Assembly: GCA_012064415.1 (NCBI GenBank)
Contig: SSNU01000226.1
Coordinates: 232,913 to 296,912 of the forward strand
DNA: 64,000 nucleotides
Origin: Gyrodactylus bullatarudis
Taxonomy: Eukaryota; Platyhelminthes; Monogenea; Gyrodactylidea; Gyrodactylidae
Direction of reading: 5' to 3'
Position 1 is the first letter of the stretch. The number at the start of each line of letters is the position of its first letter. Of the stretch, positions 1-12,128 are shown in pieces. Position numbers and translations under genes: made by a program. The notes beneath the pieces are model-generated. The model saw only the letters and a program-made list of their open reading frames with translations. It did not search any database and was not told where the DNA came from.

Positions 1-3000
1 CTTTGAAATCAACCCAAGTTTTCATAATGGAATTTGTTGCTATCTTGTCATAAGGAGTAATTTTGTACCATAATTTTCTTTTTATTCATATGGGAAAAGT
101 GAGTCTTTGATGATCTAGATTCCAGAAAATCAATTTCCATTTCTTGATGGAAAAAATGAGAATTATGTAAAAATCATAAATTCTGATCTTTATTTTAACT
201 ATGAGAGGTATAGAAATAAATAATCCAACATATTAGAATTTTCTGGGAAGTATACTGGAGAAAAAAAGAAACAAACCCAAATGATAAGAGAAATTTTATG
301 AGTCAAGGGAATAATTTTATTTTATACCCCTTTAGATGAAAAAGAAATTATTTAGATGTCAATGTAAAGTTATTCTCGTTAAATTTTGGAAAAAAAAATT
401 TTGGAAATTTTAGATTTCTAGTTGGCGCGATTTTAATTGATTTATTTAATTTAAGTTAATAGTTTTTTTGATTTCAAGGTGTGAGACTGATCAAACAATA
501 ATAAAATAAGATGATCCGTTATCAGTTCAAAATGACGGTTGTATCAAAAATTGAATCAAAATAATTTATTTTTTTGTCTTATATTGATCGAGAAAAATAA
601 CTTTTGATCCCTCTTACACCTTGAAATCGACAAGAATTTTAGATCTCTAATTTCATCGAGAATAGCTCAATAATTTGAAAATTTATAAAGATTTTCTACA
701 AAGTAACAGCAAGCAATCCGATAGTTCTTTAGATTTCTTCAAGGATACGCTTCATTTCACAACTTAAACCTTTTTTTTCACTAATCAACTGAGTCTATAA
801 ATTCATTGACACCAAGATCAATAATCGTGTGAGATAAATTTGAAACTTTTAAGTAGTCAGCCTGAAAACTCTTTTGTGATATCACAGTTTATTAATGAAT
901 CCCATCTTCACTAGTATGCTATATAGGCTCTTAGAGCATTTGTAAATTATTATCCCTAGACACAAGAGCTGCATTTAGTTGAGGGACTCCTTTTTTTCAT
1001 TGTCCAAGAAGCTATTTTTGAGAAACTAAAATGAAAACTATAGCTATTTGATAGTAGCCAGCAAAGTCAAGAAAAAAGTTTATTTTCTAAATTTCATGAT
1101 AAAAACAAACCCATGGTTTGTTAAAATAAAAAAATCGAAAATTCGCTAAATACTTCTTTTTCAACGTTTGATCTTAAAATTTTAAACCCATTTCGAAGAT
1201 TTAAAGATTTTAAATTCAATACAGACATTTCGGATCATCAAAAGTTGAAAGAGGCTCGTGATTTTCGAAAAAAAATCTTTTTAAATTTTGGGATATTCCC
1301 CTTTGTTCATTTCATCTGGAAAAAAAATTGAGTTTTTCGAAACATCATAAACTCATCATCTTCATGTCAATTATCTTTATTTTATTGCGTAAAAAGCTAT
1401 TTTTGATAGAATAAGATATTAGTTTACTTTAAAATATACTGCAATTTGAGAAATTAAAATGAAAACGGGATGGTTAGTTTTTTATCTCTAACTAGAATTG
1501 AACATTGATCCATGTACATTCAGAAGAGAACTAGACCTTGTTTTTCAAAAATGAAACTCATATTTTAGGAACAAGATCAAATTACAAAAAGATGTAAAGA
1601 TGAACAAGATTTCTCTTCTAGCATTAACTAGGTCATGTAAAATTTGAAATTCAATTTGAACTATAGACCTTGGAAGTTGACAGTGAAATATAACACCTCG
1701 TTTGAAATCATACCATGATTGATGGTGAGAGTTGTTCACTTGAAATTTCATTTTTTTTTAATTGATAAGATCTTTATAACAAGTGGAATGATTAGCAAAA
1801 TTATTGATTGGCGATAAACACTGAAGCTCAAGAGATTGAGTAGGACTGGAGGTTCCATGAAATAATTTGGCCATTCGTGAGGGTGGAGAAAACGAGTGTC
1901 ATTTTGCCTATTTTACCCTTTAGATTGAGTTAAAAGTGGGAGTGTGGCCAAAAGGAGTTTTACGGGATCAAGAGAAGAATCTATTCTAAATTAGAACTTC
2001 TAATGCTTTACCTCGTTTGGGAGTTGAATTTCACAACTTAGAAATCAATGAAATTTCAATCAATCAAAATCCCTTGAAAGTGGTGGAAATAATATCTAAT
2101 TCTGATTCTAAAAAAATCTTTTCTTGGCAACCTGTCACTTTCAAATCAATATAATTTTCAGCTTAAGATTTCGAAGAATGGGCATTTGGCACCAATTTGA
2201 AATTTGAAAAATTACCTTTTTTTTTCTTAAAAATAATTTTTTTCCACAAATATTAAAGGTAAGCATCATTTTCTGGATTGTATAAAATTTTTTTAACATG
2301 ATCGATTTCCTGATGAAAAGATTTAATTTTAATAAGTTAAAAAGGAATGCCGAAAGTTTGAGGAATACGCGCTTTATTTCAGGCATACTCAATGAGTATT
2401 ACTCATCTACCTCATACATGACAGATATTCAGAAAAAAATACAGAGAAAATTAAGAATCGATCTGATTAGCTCTCTTAGATAGGTGTCTAGGTGGTGGGG
2501 GGTTATCTGTAGATTATTTTTACTTATAATGCCCTCAACGTTTGCATATCTAACTTAGGATATGAAAAATCATCCTCAAATCACAAATGGCAAGGTGCTT
2601 AAATAGACATAAAGTTGAGTATTTTCGAAATAAATGGGTAAATTTTCAATTTTGACTTTGAATAGCTCAGAAATAGAAGAGTCAAGAGAAACTATTTTGT
2701 GAAAGAATTTATTCCTGATTATGTCATTTCTGCCTTTCTGACTCATTCATGTTTTTCTCTATTGAAAGGCAAAGCCCTGCAAGTCGGGTTATCTATTATT
2801 TTGAATAACTCGAAAACTCTATTATAGAATTTTTTAAGAAGTTAGCGAAGAATTCTCTACAAAAGTGGATAAAAAAGATGACAAAAGAAATGGTCATATT
2901 TTTCGTCAGACATTTTTATTTCAAAATTAAAATCGAATCATTTTTTTATTTTATCTTCATTATTGAAAGAAGGTTCCTTGCTTAATCTATCTCACCTTAT

Positions 3001-4996
3001 GACTCGACAGTTTTTCTTTTTCTCTTCGAAGAAAGATTTCAATTTTAAATACTAACCTATCAACAATATTTATTTCAAACTTTAAGAAAGAATATACCAT
3101 CATTTTGGAGGAAAGATCAAATGGTTGTCGAAATGCACAAAAAATATCTTCAATGTGCCCAATGCTTTTTTTTACGCATTCAGTATCGTATTCATTCAAT
3201 ACAATAGAGAATGCACGAAAAGGTCATTCCAAACCGGGGGTAGTAATGAGCCCAACTAAATTCACGATAAAAATGTTCCATCTAATTTTACTGTATAACC
3301 AAGAATAAATTTTGCATTGAAAGGTAAATAATAATGATGAAAAAACGAGGGTTAGAATCATTAGCAATAAGCTGTCAAAATTTGGGACTAAATGCTAAAT
3401 ACCATTGTGTGTTAGGCAGAAGAGAGTTTTGATATATCGATATTTACCCAATCCTTATGTTGGATTATTTCTTTAATGTATTTTCGTTATTTTTGGTTCT
3501 TATTCTGTTATTGATTCTTTGTATCGTTTGAAAAAGAATTTCTATTCTAAACCAAATGTATGCTTTCGATGGTTTGAGTATTTTCGTGATTTTTTGTTAC
3601 ATTTCTGTTTAGAAGATTTGATAATTTATAAAATTAGTTTTATTCTTTTGAGCTCTTCATTTGTTCGTTTCAGGAGGAAGAATGATGGTCCTTCTGGTCT
3701 GGATTCGAGCCTGTTGAATTAAAACTGCAGTCTGGAATATTCTTTTAATAATTATACTCATTTCATTAGATTAAATACAGCGATATAGACATTTAGTTTT
3801 ATTATACTGATATCAAACAGTGTTAAATTTAACCCTTAAAGTCACAAACCACTTAAGTAACTCATTATTATACATCTAAGAGTAAGAAATTACTTCTTTT
3901 ATCGCCCATTCGATAGGAAATCTATTAATCTGCTGGGATACGCAAAAATCTCAGCTTTATCATTCGTCAAATTAGTGTTATACTATACTAATTCGAATAA
4001 TATAGATTTTTTTAAAACTTATTTTTGAAAACCTACTTCCCAGGGTCATAGGTAAAAAATAATCATTCCTGTAGAATTCAAGTATGCAATCACCTGAACT
4101 CTATCTGCTAAAGCTTCAAAGATAGTCTTTTTTGGATTAAAAAATGACCCAACTTCTGAACCAAAAATAATTGTATTGATTAATTACAAGTGTAGCGTAT
4201 TTACAAACTATTGGATAGACAAAAAATTTCTGGGCCATTAAATGTTAGCTTAGCAACTCAAAAAGACTATGCCGATAGCAAGATCAATTTCAATTTGTTA
4301 TGTTGACTCGCCTAATTGTTAATATGATGAAAGTTTGCTGTCTCTAATATTGTATTTAGCCTTTCATTATTTTTGAATTAAATGATAGAATTAGTAACTC
4401 TATCAAACCTCAAATATGAGGTAAACTAGATTCTACACCTAGTTAATACGAAGATGGGAATTTATTATTTTATTGTAAGTAATCAAATTTTTGATCAAGA
4501 AATTGAAGATGAAGAAAAAATCAATTTTCAAGGATATTATGGCATATGGTATTTCAAATCTTGAAGTAGTGCCAAATTAAACTTTGACTTGAATAATTTG
4601 CTGATTTGAAAGTGAGTGATTGATCAAAAGTTGATTTTTAGCAACCCAATCAGACAAAAATCAAATCAGATTTTGAGAAGCACCCAATAATCGTGAACAT
4701 ACTCCCCGCTTGAAAATTGATGGAATTTTGATACGATTTCCCTGAAAAATTACGAATTCATGTTGATAATCGGTTTTCTTGTATTTTAGATTCTTATAAT
4801 AATCGAAATCTCTGTAGGATTACTCGTCTTTCTTTCCAGGATCGATGAATAATTTTAATTATAATTCGAAGTTTCTTTTGAAAAGAATTCTATTCGTTAT
4901 GCTCAAGTGACTCTTATCTATTATTTTTTCATTATTTTTCTTTACCCAATATCATTGATTAGTAAAACATCCCTTTGCATTCCTAATTATTCTCAG
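1..4996. repeat. Gene-poor region with fold-back family fragments
   Basis: No convincing gene is seen. Pieces of the fold-back family are visible at about 75-230 (right-arm end), 380-660 (inner palindrome with TGATTTCAAGGTGTGAGA and its complement), 1140-1390, 2150-2300 and 4430-4760 (left half). Short open frames here lack codon structure or homology. Confidence 0.55.
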
Positions 4997-5274
4997 GATA
5001 TTATCGATATAACCAAATACTGGTGCCCCAATATATGTATAGCAAAGAATTGAATATTGTTTTTATTTATCAATGTTCTATTGAGATGGCAAAAAGTTTC
5101 GCGGAGATGATAAAATTTCAAATTAATATTCATTTTGAATTGCTTGAGCCCAGCATAACAGTTTGTAGACCACTGCAACATCATTTGGGAATTGAAATCT
5201 TAAATGCAAGAGAAGATGTTTTGAACAGCATTAATGAATACATTGATCAAGACGAGGCATTGATGGACCTCTAG
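4997..5274 (+). CDS. Possible orphan terminal exon, unknown protein
   Basis: An open frame of about 92 codons follows a good splice acceptor (TTATTCTCAG at 4987-4996) and ends at TAG 5272-5274. It encodes a mildly amphipathic peptide with QCSIEMAKSFAEM, FELLEPSITVC and HHLGIEILNAREDVLNS, and an acidic end DQDEALMDL. No family is recognised and no upstream exon was found. A partial, frame-broken duplicate lies at about 5563-5790. It could be the last exon of a real gene, a gene fragment, or chance. Confidence 0.3.
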
Positions 5275-5562
5275 AAAAATGCAAGAAAAGAATCGTAAAT
5301 ATTTTATATATGTATATGAAATGTGAAAAGTTTTATAATTGAACCTTATGTTTTAAATTTCTATAATATGATAATATGCATCATTTCAATTGAAGAAATT
5401 TCCCCCACCATTTTTCAATGAATTTTACTACGAGATTTAATAAATTATTAATTATTGGACAGGCAATGATCTCTTTAAATCAGATTTTCACGTCAAATTA
5501 ACATTGAATATATTCTGAATACACCCAGAAAAAAATCCGGTTGACTTTGATAAAATTAACGA

Positions 5563-5790
5563 TTGAATTTCTTTTTATTTATCAATGTTCTATTGAGATG
5601 GCAACATGTTTTACGGAGATGATAAAATTTCAAATATTCATTTTGAATTTCTTGAGCCCAACATAACAGTTACAGGTCAAAAGTGTACCGAATCTTTCAG
5701 AAAAATGGAAGGCAAAATTTTCTTCGCTGAAAACAACAGATTTCTAACGTCGACCCCATCTTTTTAGATCACTGCAACATCATCGAATTC
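5563..5790 (+). pseudogene. Broken partial duplicate of the 5-kb open frame
   Basis: TTTATCAATGTTCTATTGAG through CATAACAGTT repeats 5061-5165 with a few changes. About 92 extra bases then appear before the match resumes at CACTGCAACATCAT. The extra bases start GTCAAAAG and end TTTTTAG, so they resemble an intron. The frame is shifted, so no product is expected. Confidence 0.5.
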
Positions 5791-5799
5791 CATAATGAA

Positions 5800-8700
5800 A
5801 TAAGCCAATAAGATGTGGAAATTTTTAAAAATTTCCGAAAAAATTCAATCTGATCAAAATTAGGCTATTTTTCAAATTTCCACTATTTCAACTTTTGAGC
5901 TAAAAAATTTTATCGATTTCAAAGATTTGAGGCAGTTTAACGCAGATATTCGAGATCAGCATTAAACAAATAATTCGAATTCGCCTGCAGAAATTCACAG
6001 AAATTCGTTATTATTGTGGGAAATAGAAAAATGTGAGTTTATTGATTATCACTAATGATCTAAAATTTTAAAAAGAATCCATCAATTAAACGTAAGCGAA
6101 AAAGACACAGCAGTCAGTTACTAATGGATGGATTTCTAAAGCGACAAAAATGAAGCAGCCTGGAAACATGATCATCAAAAAATTAACAATTCTTTGCTTA
6201 ATGTATAAATCCTCTTTTGTTAAAAAATATTCAGAATTTTTCATTGCAATTTAAATGAATCTTAAATGAACAAAATCTATTATTATTTTACAAATATTTC
6301 GCTGAGTAAGTAGTTCATGTGCTAGATTTGATATCTGATTGTATTCTCTTTAATGCCTTAAAATAAGGAAAATATTGATTAATTTCTCAAATTCAAGTCA
6401 TCATTCTCTCTAGAGGAGTGGGATAAGGAATGAATGGTATTGAAAGCAGATAAACTTTTTTATGGGGTTCATTCACGAGATGTTTGTATATTCATTCAAA
6501 TTACTCAAAGAACATTGAGCTTACTCAAGGATGGTATCATTTCTTGATAAGGAAAATAGCAGAAAAATATATATTGAAAGAAAAAATTGAATTACCTTTA
6601 TTTCTTTATAGATACATTGTGAGATTTCCACAAAAGTTTCTCTCGCTTTCACTGGAAATATCCCAGAAGAAAAAGTATATATTCTTCATGCAATATTTAT
6701 TTTGAGAAAATGTCAAAATTATTTTTCATTTTGTTCTATACATTGTGTTTTTTATGCATGTCATGGAAACTTTTGTATAATTCATTCTGTAAAATGTAAC
6801 GCCCGAAAATTATTTTTAATTTTGAAACACGCTATTTTTGCATCAATACAAATCAAGTCTTGACTATCATTAAATCTTTCATTGATAAACTCGAGGGTTT
6901 TGAGATACCAAGCCTTGAAATAGCAGATCTCATTAGAATTTGTTGCACAGATGTTCTTCTCTTTTCAGAAGAAAGTTTTCTTACAGAAAGATGGGATAGC
7001 TATGGGTTCACCTCAAAGTCCTTTATTAGCAGATATCTTTCTAGATGGGATTTTGGCGCCTGATCATATTTTTCAAAAAATAATTTTTTTCTTCAAATGT
7101 TAAAAGTCGGCGACATGAGTGGGATTCTAAAAAATATTTAGCAAATTCGAATTCTTGATGAAAAAATTGAGATTTCTGATTCCCAACTTCATATCAATTA
7201 GCTTTATATTGGGAAAATCAGATTTAATAGCGGCTTGGTGCAACAAACAAAATCAACGTTTCGTAGAGAAATTTAGAAAACAGTTTTGAATCATTTATGA
7301 TCATAATTAGTCATCAAGGAATGATAAATCTAACTGAAAAAGAATTATCCAAAAAAAGAATTCAAAGCCCCGAGATCATCTTCAATTATTGGCTCATTCT
7401 AAAAGTAAAATTCTAAATGGATAAGAATTTTTAGAAATAAATCCAGAATGATTCATTATTGGGTTTTTATAAGTTCAGGATCAATTCTAAATAAGTTCAA
7501 AATTTTAAGAAATTTATTTTATATTCATAGACATTCAAAATTTTATAATTCCCAAAGGGACACTACTGATTTGGGATAGTCTTCTTAACAATATCTAAGA
7601 TGCCTACATAAATAAGGGTAATTCCTATTTTTGGTGTCAATTCAATGGATTTAATCTAATCTATAGGACATTTGCCCCCTCTTGTTTTGCAGTAATTTTT
7701 CTGAAAGACAAAGAGACTTTTTAAAATCGATGGAATGAAAACGAATTCCTTGCGGTGAGTTTTCATGTCATCGATAATAAAAAGACCAACACGATTCAAA
7801 GTAAACTTAGAAAGAAATAAGAGTAGGCAACTCTTCTCTAAAAATCTTTAAATTTCGAATTGATTCAGGAAACTTTTTGATCTTCATGGTTAATTTAAAT
7901 AGAAAAAAAAACTTTTTTCAATTCAATAGATTTAGATAGGAAATTCGTTTAATCTAGGCAAAAGTCTGCTAATTTTTGATTCCTTCTAGTGATGTACATT
8001 TAGTGTTCCATTTTGTTTTCTTCCTATTCTAAATGCCTATTTGTTATTCGCTATTCAAACGAAGCAAATTATTGGTAAGAAACCAATGAATAGATTCAAT
8101 CATTTTATTTGCTTTCAGTCTAATTTCTTGATTAATTTATGAGAATAAAAATAAACAAATTTCTCTTCAAATAAAAAATGTAAAAGAGTTCAGGTCAAAT
8201 ATTTCTCTTGAAATGAAAAAAGCAAATTCCTAATGACAGCTTATCAGTTGGTATTTATCAGTTTTCTCTGCTCACTTAAGAAGCGGAAATGAAAGTAGAT
8301 GGAATTTTTCTGACAGGTGTGTGTGCAGCTAAACCATAGAGAACCTATAGGTAAAAACATAATTTATCCGAAATATCTAATCCACTCAGTTCCCTCCAAA
8401 TACACAGTGTGTATATATCAGAGTTTTCTCTCGATAAATATGATATTGATCTATGTACTTCTATTTTATGAAACTAATTTTGATAAATTAAAACAGATGG
8501 TTCTGGTAAACCAAGAGGAGGAAATTTATTCCTTGTTATTTCATCGCTCGAGTTGAATGTGAACATTTTGCGTACTGATAAATAATCTACTACTTCAATC
8601 AATGGGATATTTTCTAATCGTAAAAAGTGACGTCCTCTTGATCTGAATTCAAAATTTCATCTCTGTCGCTGACAGAGGTCATACATATCGATTTGGAAAG

Positions 8701-9370
8701 CGCATAACCCTAATTTTTATTCATAAGTATAACCATTATATCTAGAAGTAGCGTCGTTGTTCTAAAAAATATTTAGAAGAGTTAATTTTTAATAAAATCA
8801 ACCTGTAAGAGATTTTCTTTTAGATGAACTTTTATTTATCGTGAAATTCCATTTTCATAGTATTGTTCCCTATGTGTTATTACTGAATTTCAATTATGAC
8901 TTATGTCGAGTTTGGAATATTAATTTAGGACTAAAAGAGGGGTGCTTTCCGTATGCCGAAACCATTAGAAATCATGGTAGAAATCAACTCAAATCATCAA
9001 TCTAATTTTAAATATTTTTCGCATTAGGAATCAAGAAAATTCTTCATCATAACATAAGTTGATCTTATTTTACTCAAAAGTACTGATGAGACCCGCGGCC
9101 TGAGAGTAGTGTTTTAAATTTTGATGTTTATTTCAAGTCCACCCAAGTGTTCTTATTTGCTGAGTAGTTCAAAGTAATGAATCGACCTAATAGATAACAC
9201 ATACTCAGAGAATGCTAATATTTTCTTTTAGACTCTCTAGATGACTTTTGGATAATTTGCCAAAAGGACATATGAGAAATTTAATGTATTCAAAATTGCA
9301 ATGCATCACTTCAGAAATAGTTATTTATTTTTGACATTTACTTGTAAGTAATAATTTTATTTTTAAAATA
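5800..9370. repeat. Gene-poor AT-rich region, fold-back fragments
   Basis: Fold-back family pieces occur at about 5820-5960 and 7070-7210; the latter has TTCTTGATGAAAAAATTGAG and an ATCAATTAGCTTTA end. Small open frames near 6.5, 6.9 and 8.3 kb show no recognisable similarity or splice context. Nothing else is supported. Confidence 0.5.
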
Positions 9371-9373
9371 AAT

Positions 9374-10019
9374 TTAAAAATCATCTCCATCGTCTCGAAC
9401 AACTGGAATTCCATCCAACTTTTTCAGTTGTGACAACTTCTTTATGCACTCATCTTTGAAATGATCAGAGTCGTTTTCAGCCAGTGGATTCCCCAAAAAT
9501 AACAAGTCTTCTAACTTTTCAAGCTCAGCGAATCTGTTGAATTCTGCCCAATCCTTAATTAGATTATGTGATATGTATAAGACGCGTAACTTCTTAAGAA
9601 CACCTATGCCTTTAGTTTTCTCAATAAGATTATAAGAAATCCAGAGTTCTTCTAATGTGTCAGATATAGATTCGAGACCGGATAGATTTTTTATATTATT
9701 TCGTGCTAGGGATATTACAGTTAAATGTTCTAAGAGTTATAAAACCAAATACAAATTACTTAACCCATTGAGGTTGGTAATTTTTTCAATGCAGTTTGTT
9801 GATAGTGATAATCGTCTTGAAATGAGAATAAATAATGCATTACTCGCACGAAGCCAGCTGGGATAAGGAGGCATCTAGCTTTTCAATAGGGGGTATCAGG
9901 TTATAAAGCTTTATGACTTTTTCTTGGTTAATTTTCTTATCTGGATTCTCTACTTCCTTAAAGTTTTATCAAGTCTTAATTACCCATCTTTGGATTGCCT
10001 CTTTAACTGTTGTAGGCAT
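9374..10019 (-). CDS. DNAL1: Dynein axonemal light chain 1 (leucine-rich repeat protein)
   Basis: In other ciliated eukaryotes this small LRR protein binds the motor domain of outer-arm axonemal dynein heavy chain in motile cilia. Four exons are inferred: 9984-10019, 9844-9956, 9760-9815 and 9374-9729, giving 186 aa (human is about 190). The three introns are only 27, 28 and 30 bp, all GT...AG, and each splice restores a family-conserved segment: around W12, at [15 protein letters not shown], and at NLNGLKHL. Diagnostic stretches include [39 protein letters not shown] and KKLDGIPV, with an acidic tail ending RDDGDDF. An AATAAA on the minus strand lies at about 9356-9361, just past the stop, so the 3' UTR is probably very short. 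The gene is head to head with the nAChR gene. It implies motile cilia or flagella. Identity is very secure; splice sites are inferred from homology. Confidence 0.95.
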
Positions 10020-10400
10020 TTTATATTCCCACGTTTAATATCCAAGATAGATAAACAATTTTTGGGAATCTATATATGAGAGATTGGTAAAGTTTTTTAA
10101 ATTGGAAAATCACTTTTTACTAAAACGAGAACCAATTTTCCTTTGATTTATTTAACATTTTTTCTCTATTTATATAAAATACGTTTATAAAATAAAGTAC
10201 AAAATTTTCGATCATTCTGTAATTTGAAAGGGATTTATTTCTGCTCATCAATCAATGTGGATTCCCTATTCTTTTTTCATTGGCTGTTTTCTTATTGGTT
10301 ATAGTAGATTCTACTAAGTAGAATTCTTTTACATTGTGAATGATCTCAGCGAATTTTTCATTCTCGTTTTCCCACAGTAATTTCCTCAAGAATGTAGAAG
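10020..10400. promoter_or_regulatory. Shared divergent promoter region, DNAL1 / nAChR
   Basis: These 381 bp separate the two start codons, so both core promoters and 5' UTRs must lie here. A TATATAAA run sits at about 10171-10178. No other element is recognised, and the assignment rests only on the head-to-head arrangement. Confidence 0.5.
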
Positions 10401-12088
10401 ATGAAAGCTCTGCTTATACTATTCATCTTTATTTTCTCTATAACTATAACTGATTGTGATTTGATAATTTTTATTAAATAGGTTCTAATAATACAGTTCG
10501 GCTCTATCAAAATCTTTTGCAGCATGAAAATTATAATCCTCAATCTCGTCCAGTTAGAAGACACGAAGATATCGTGTTACTTTATATGAATTTAAGTTTA
10601 ATCCAGATTATCGATGTTGATGAAAAGAATCAAATCACCTCTCTTAGAGTAATAGTGAATCAGGAATGGAAAGACCCTAACTTTATTTGGAATCCAAAAG
10701 AATATGGAAACATAACTGAAATCCAAGTACCGTCCCAGGATATCTGGACACCAGATTTGGCTTTGTATAACAAGTATGAAGATTTTATTTTAATTTTCTA
10801 GTGCTGGAGGAGACTGGAATTTAGCAAGCTCATCAAATGCCAAAGTAGTTGTGAAACATGACGGTTCGGTAGTTTGGAAACCTTCCATTATTTATAAAAG
10901 CCAATGTGAAATTGACGTTGAATATTTTCCTTTCGATATTCAAAATTGCTCTTTAAAAATAGGCTTATGGACGTATGATGGAAATCTAATCGATCTCAGA
11001 CATACTGCTCAGAAATCAGATCCATTTGAAACGTTTGATAATTGTGAACGCCATATAGATTTCGCTGTCGACTTATCAAGTTACATTGGTGATGTTGAAT
11101 GGGATCTATTGAGTGTGGAAGCTCGTAGAAACGTTGTCTACTATCCTTGTTGTGTGGAGCCTTTTTTGGATTTAAGATTCTACCTAGTGTTAAGAAGAAG
11201 AATATTGTTCTATGGTGTGAATCTTATATGTCCTTGTCTTGCGATTTCCTTTTTGACAATCTTAGTGTTTTATCTACCAGCTGATAGTGGGGAAAAAATT
11301 TCATTGAGCATTAATGTTCTCATTTCTCTAACTGTCTTTTTCATGTTAATTTTCGATATTAGTCCGCCAACAAGCTTGGTTGTACCATTGATATTACGCT
11401 ATTTACTTTTTACTATGATTCTAATCACATTATCAGTGGTTATGACTGTTATTTTGCTCAATATTCATTGGCGTAGTCCAGAAACTTATACTGTGCCAGG
11501 CTGGGCAAGGAAAATCTTGATGGAGAAATTGCCAAAATTACTCTTAATGAAGAAGCCGAATTCGCCCAAATTAGAAGTAAATCAATTTAAAAAGTTTACA
11601 CTTGATTTTGTAATAGGCTGAACTAAATCCTGATGAAAATTCTGATTGCTCGGAAACATTTGATAAGAGTAGAAAATGTCAAGTAGATGAAACATTTTGG
11701 CCCAAGCTTATCACTAGGAGGAAGGCAATTCATTCCAGGAATGGAATTGATCAAGTTGAACTTTGCTTAGAAGGCTGTCGACACATTGTTGATCATGTGA
11801 AGAAGAGAAACCAATATAAAAGTGTAAGGATAATTTTCTTAGATAATAACTTAGATTCGTGATGATTGGAAATACATAGCAATGGTCTTGAACAGGCTAT
11901 TCCTAGTCTTATTCAGTATTACAGCAGTGATTGGAATGTTTGGAATTTTTATTCAGTCTCCTACTCTATCTGATTCGAGGGAACCACTATCGGCGGAAAA
12001 TTGCCCGGATCCCTCAAGAATTAATGTGACAAGACTTCTATGCAAGGTTCAAAGTTCAAAAAAAGACAAAACCCTTGATTTAGTTTAG
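10401..12088 (+). CDS. Nicotinic acetylcholine receptor, alpha-type subunit (Cys-loop cation channel)
   Basis: A subunit of a pentameric acetylcholine-type ligand-gated channel in the plasma membrane. Five exons are inferred: 10401-10455, 10482-10773, 10802-11576, 11617-11823 and 11855-12088. They give 520 aa, with introns of 26, 28, 40 and 31 bp. An in-frame TAG just upstream supports the start. Residues 1-19 form a signal peptide. Loop A reads WTPDLALYN. The Cys-loop cysteines are C151 and C165 with 13 residues between them. YYPCC carries vicinal C232-C233, which defines an alpha-type agonist site. TM1-TM3 follow; TM2 begins with GEK, the signature of cation selectivity, and ends DISPPTS. 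A cytoplasmic loop precedes TM4 (WKYIAMVLNRLF...), then a roughly 45-residue tail. I do not assign a vertebrate subtype. The stop codon is 40 bp from that of the converging gene. Confidence 0.93.
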
Positions 12089-12128
12089 ACAAATAGCGAT
12101 TTTATTGAAATACAAAAAACTTTAAAAT

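Noticed and set aside
1545..2483. Short open frames on both strands near 1.5-2.5 kb
   Set aside because: They overlap fold-back fragments, have AT-driven composition, and lack splice context or similarity.
6484..7063. Open frames of 73 and 67 codons
   Set aside because: No family resemblance and no partner exons; chance open frames are expected at this size.
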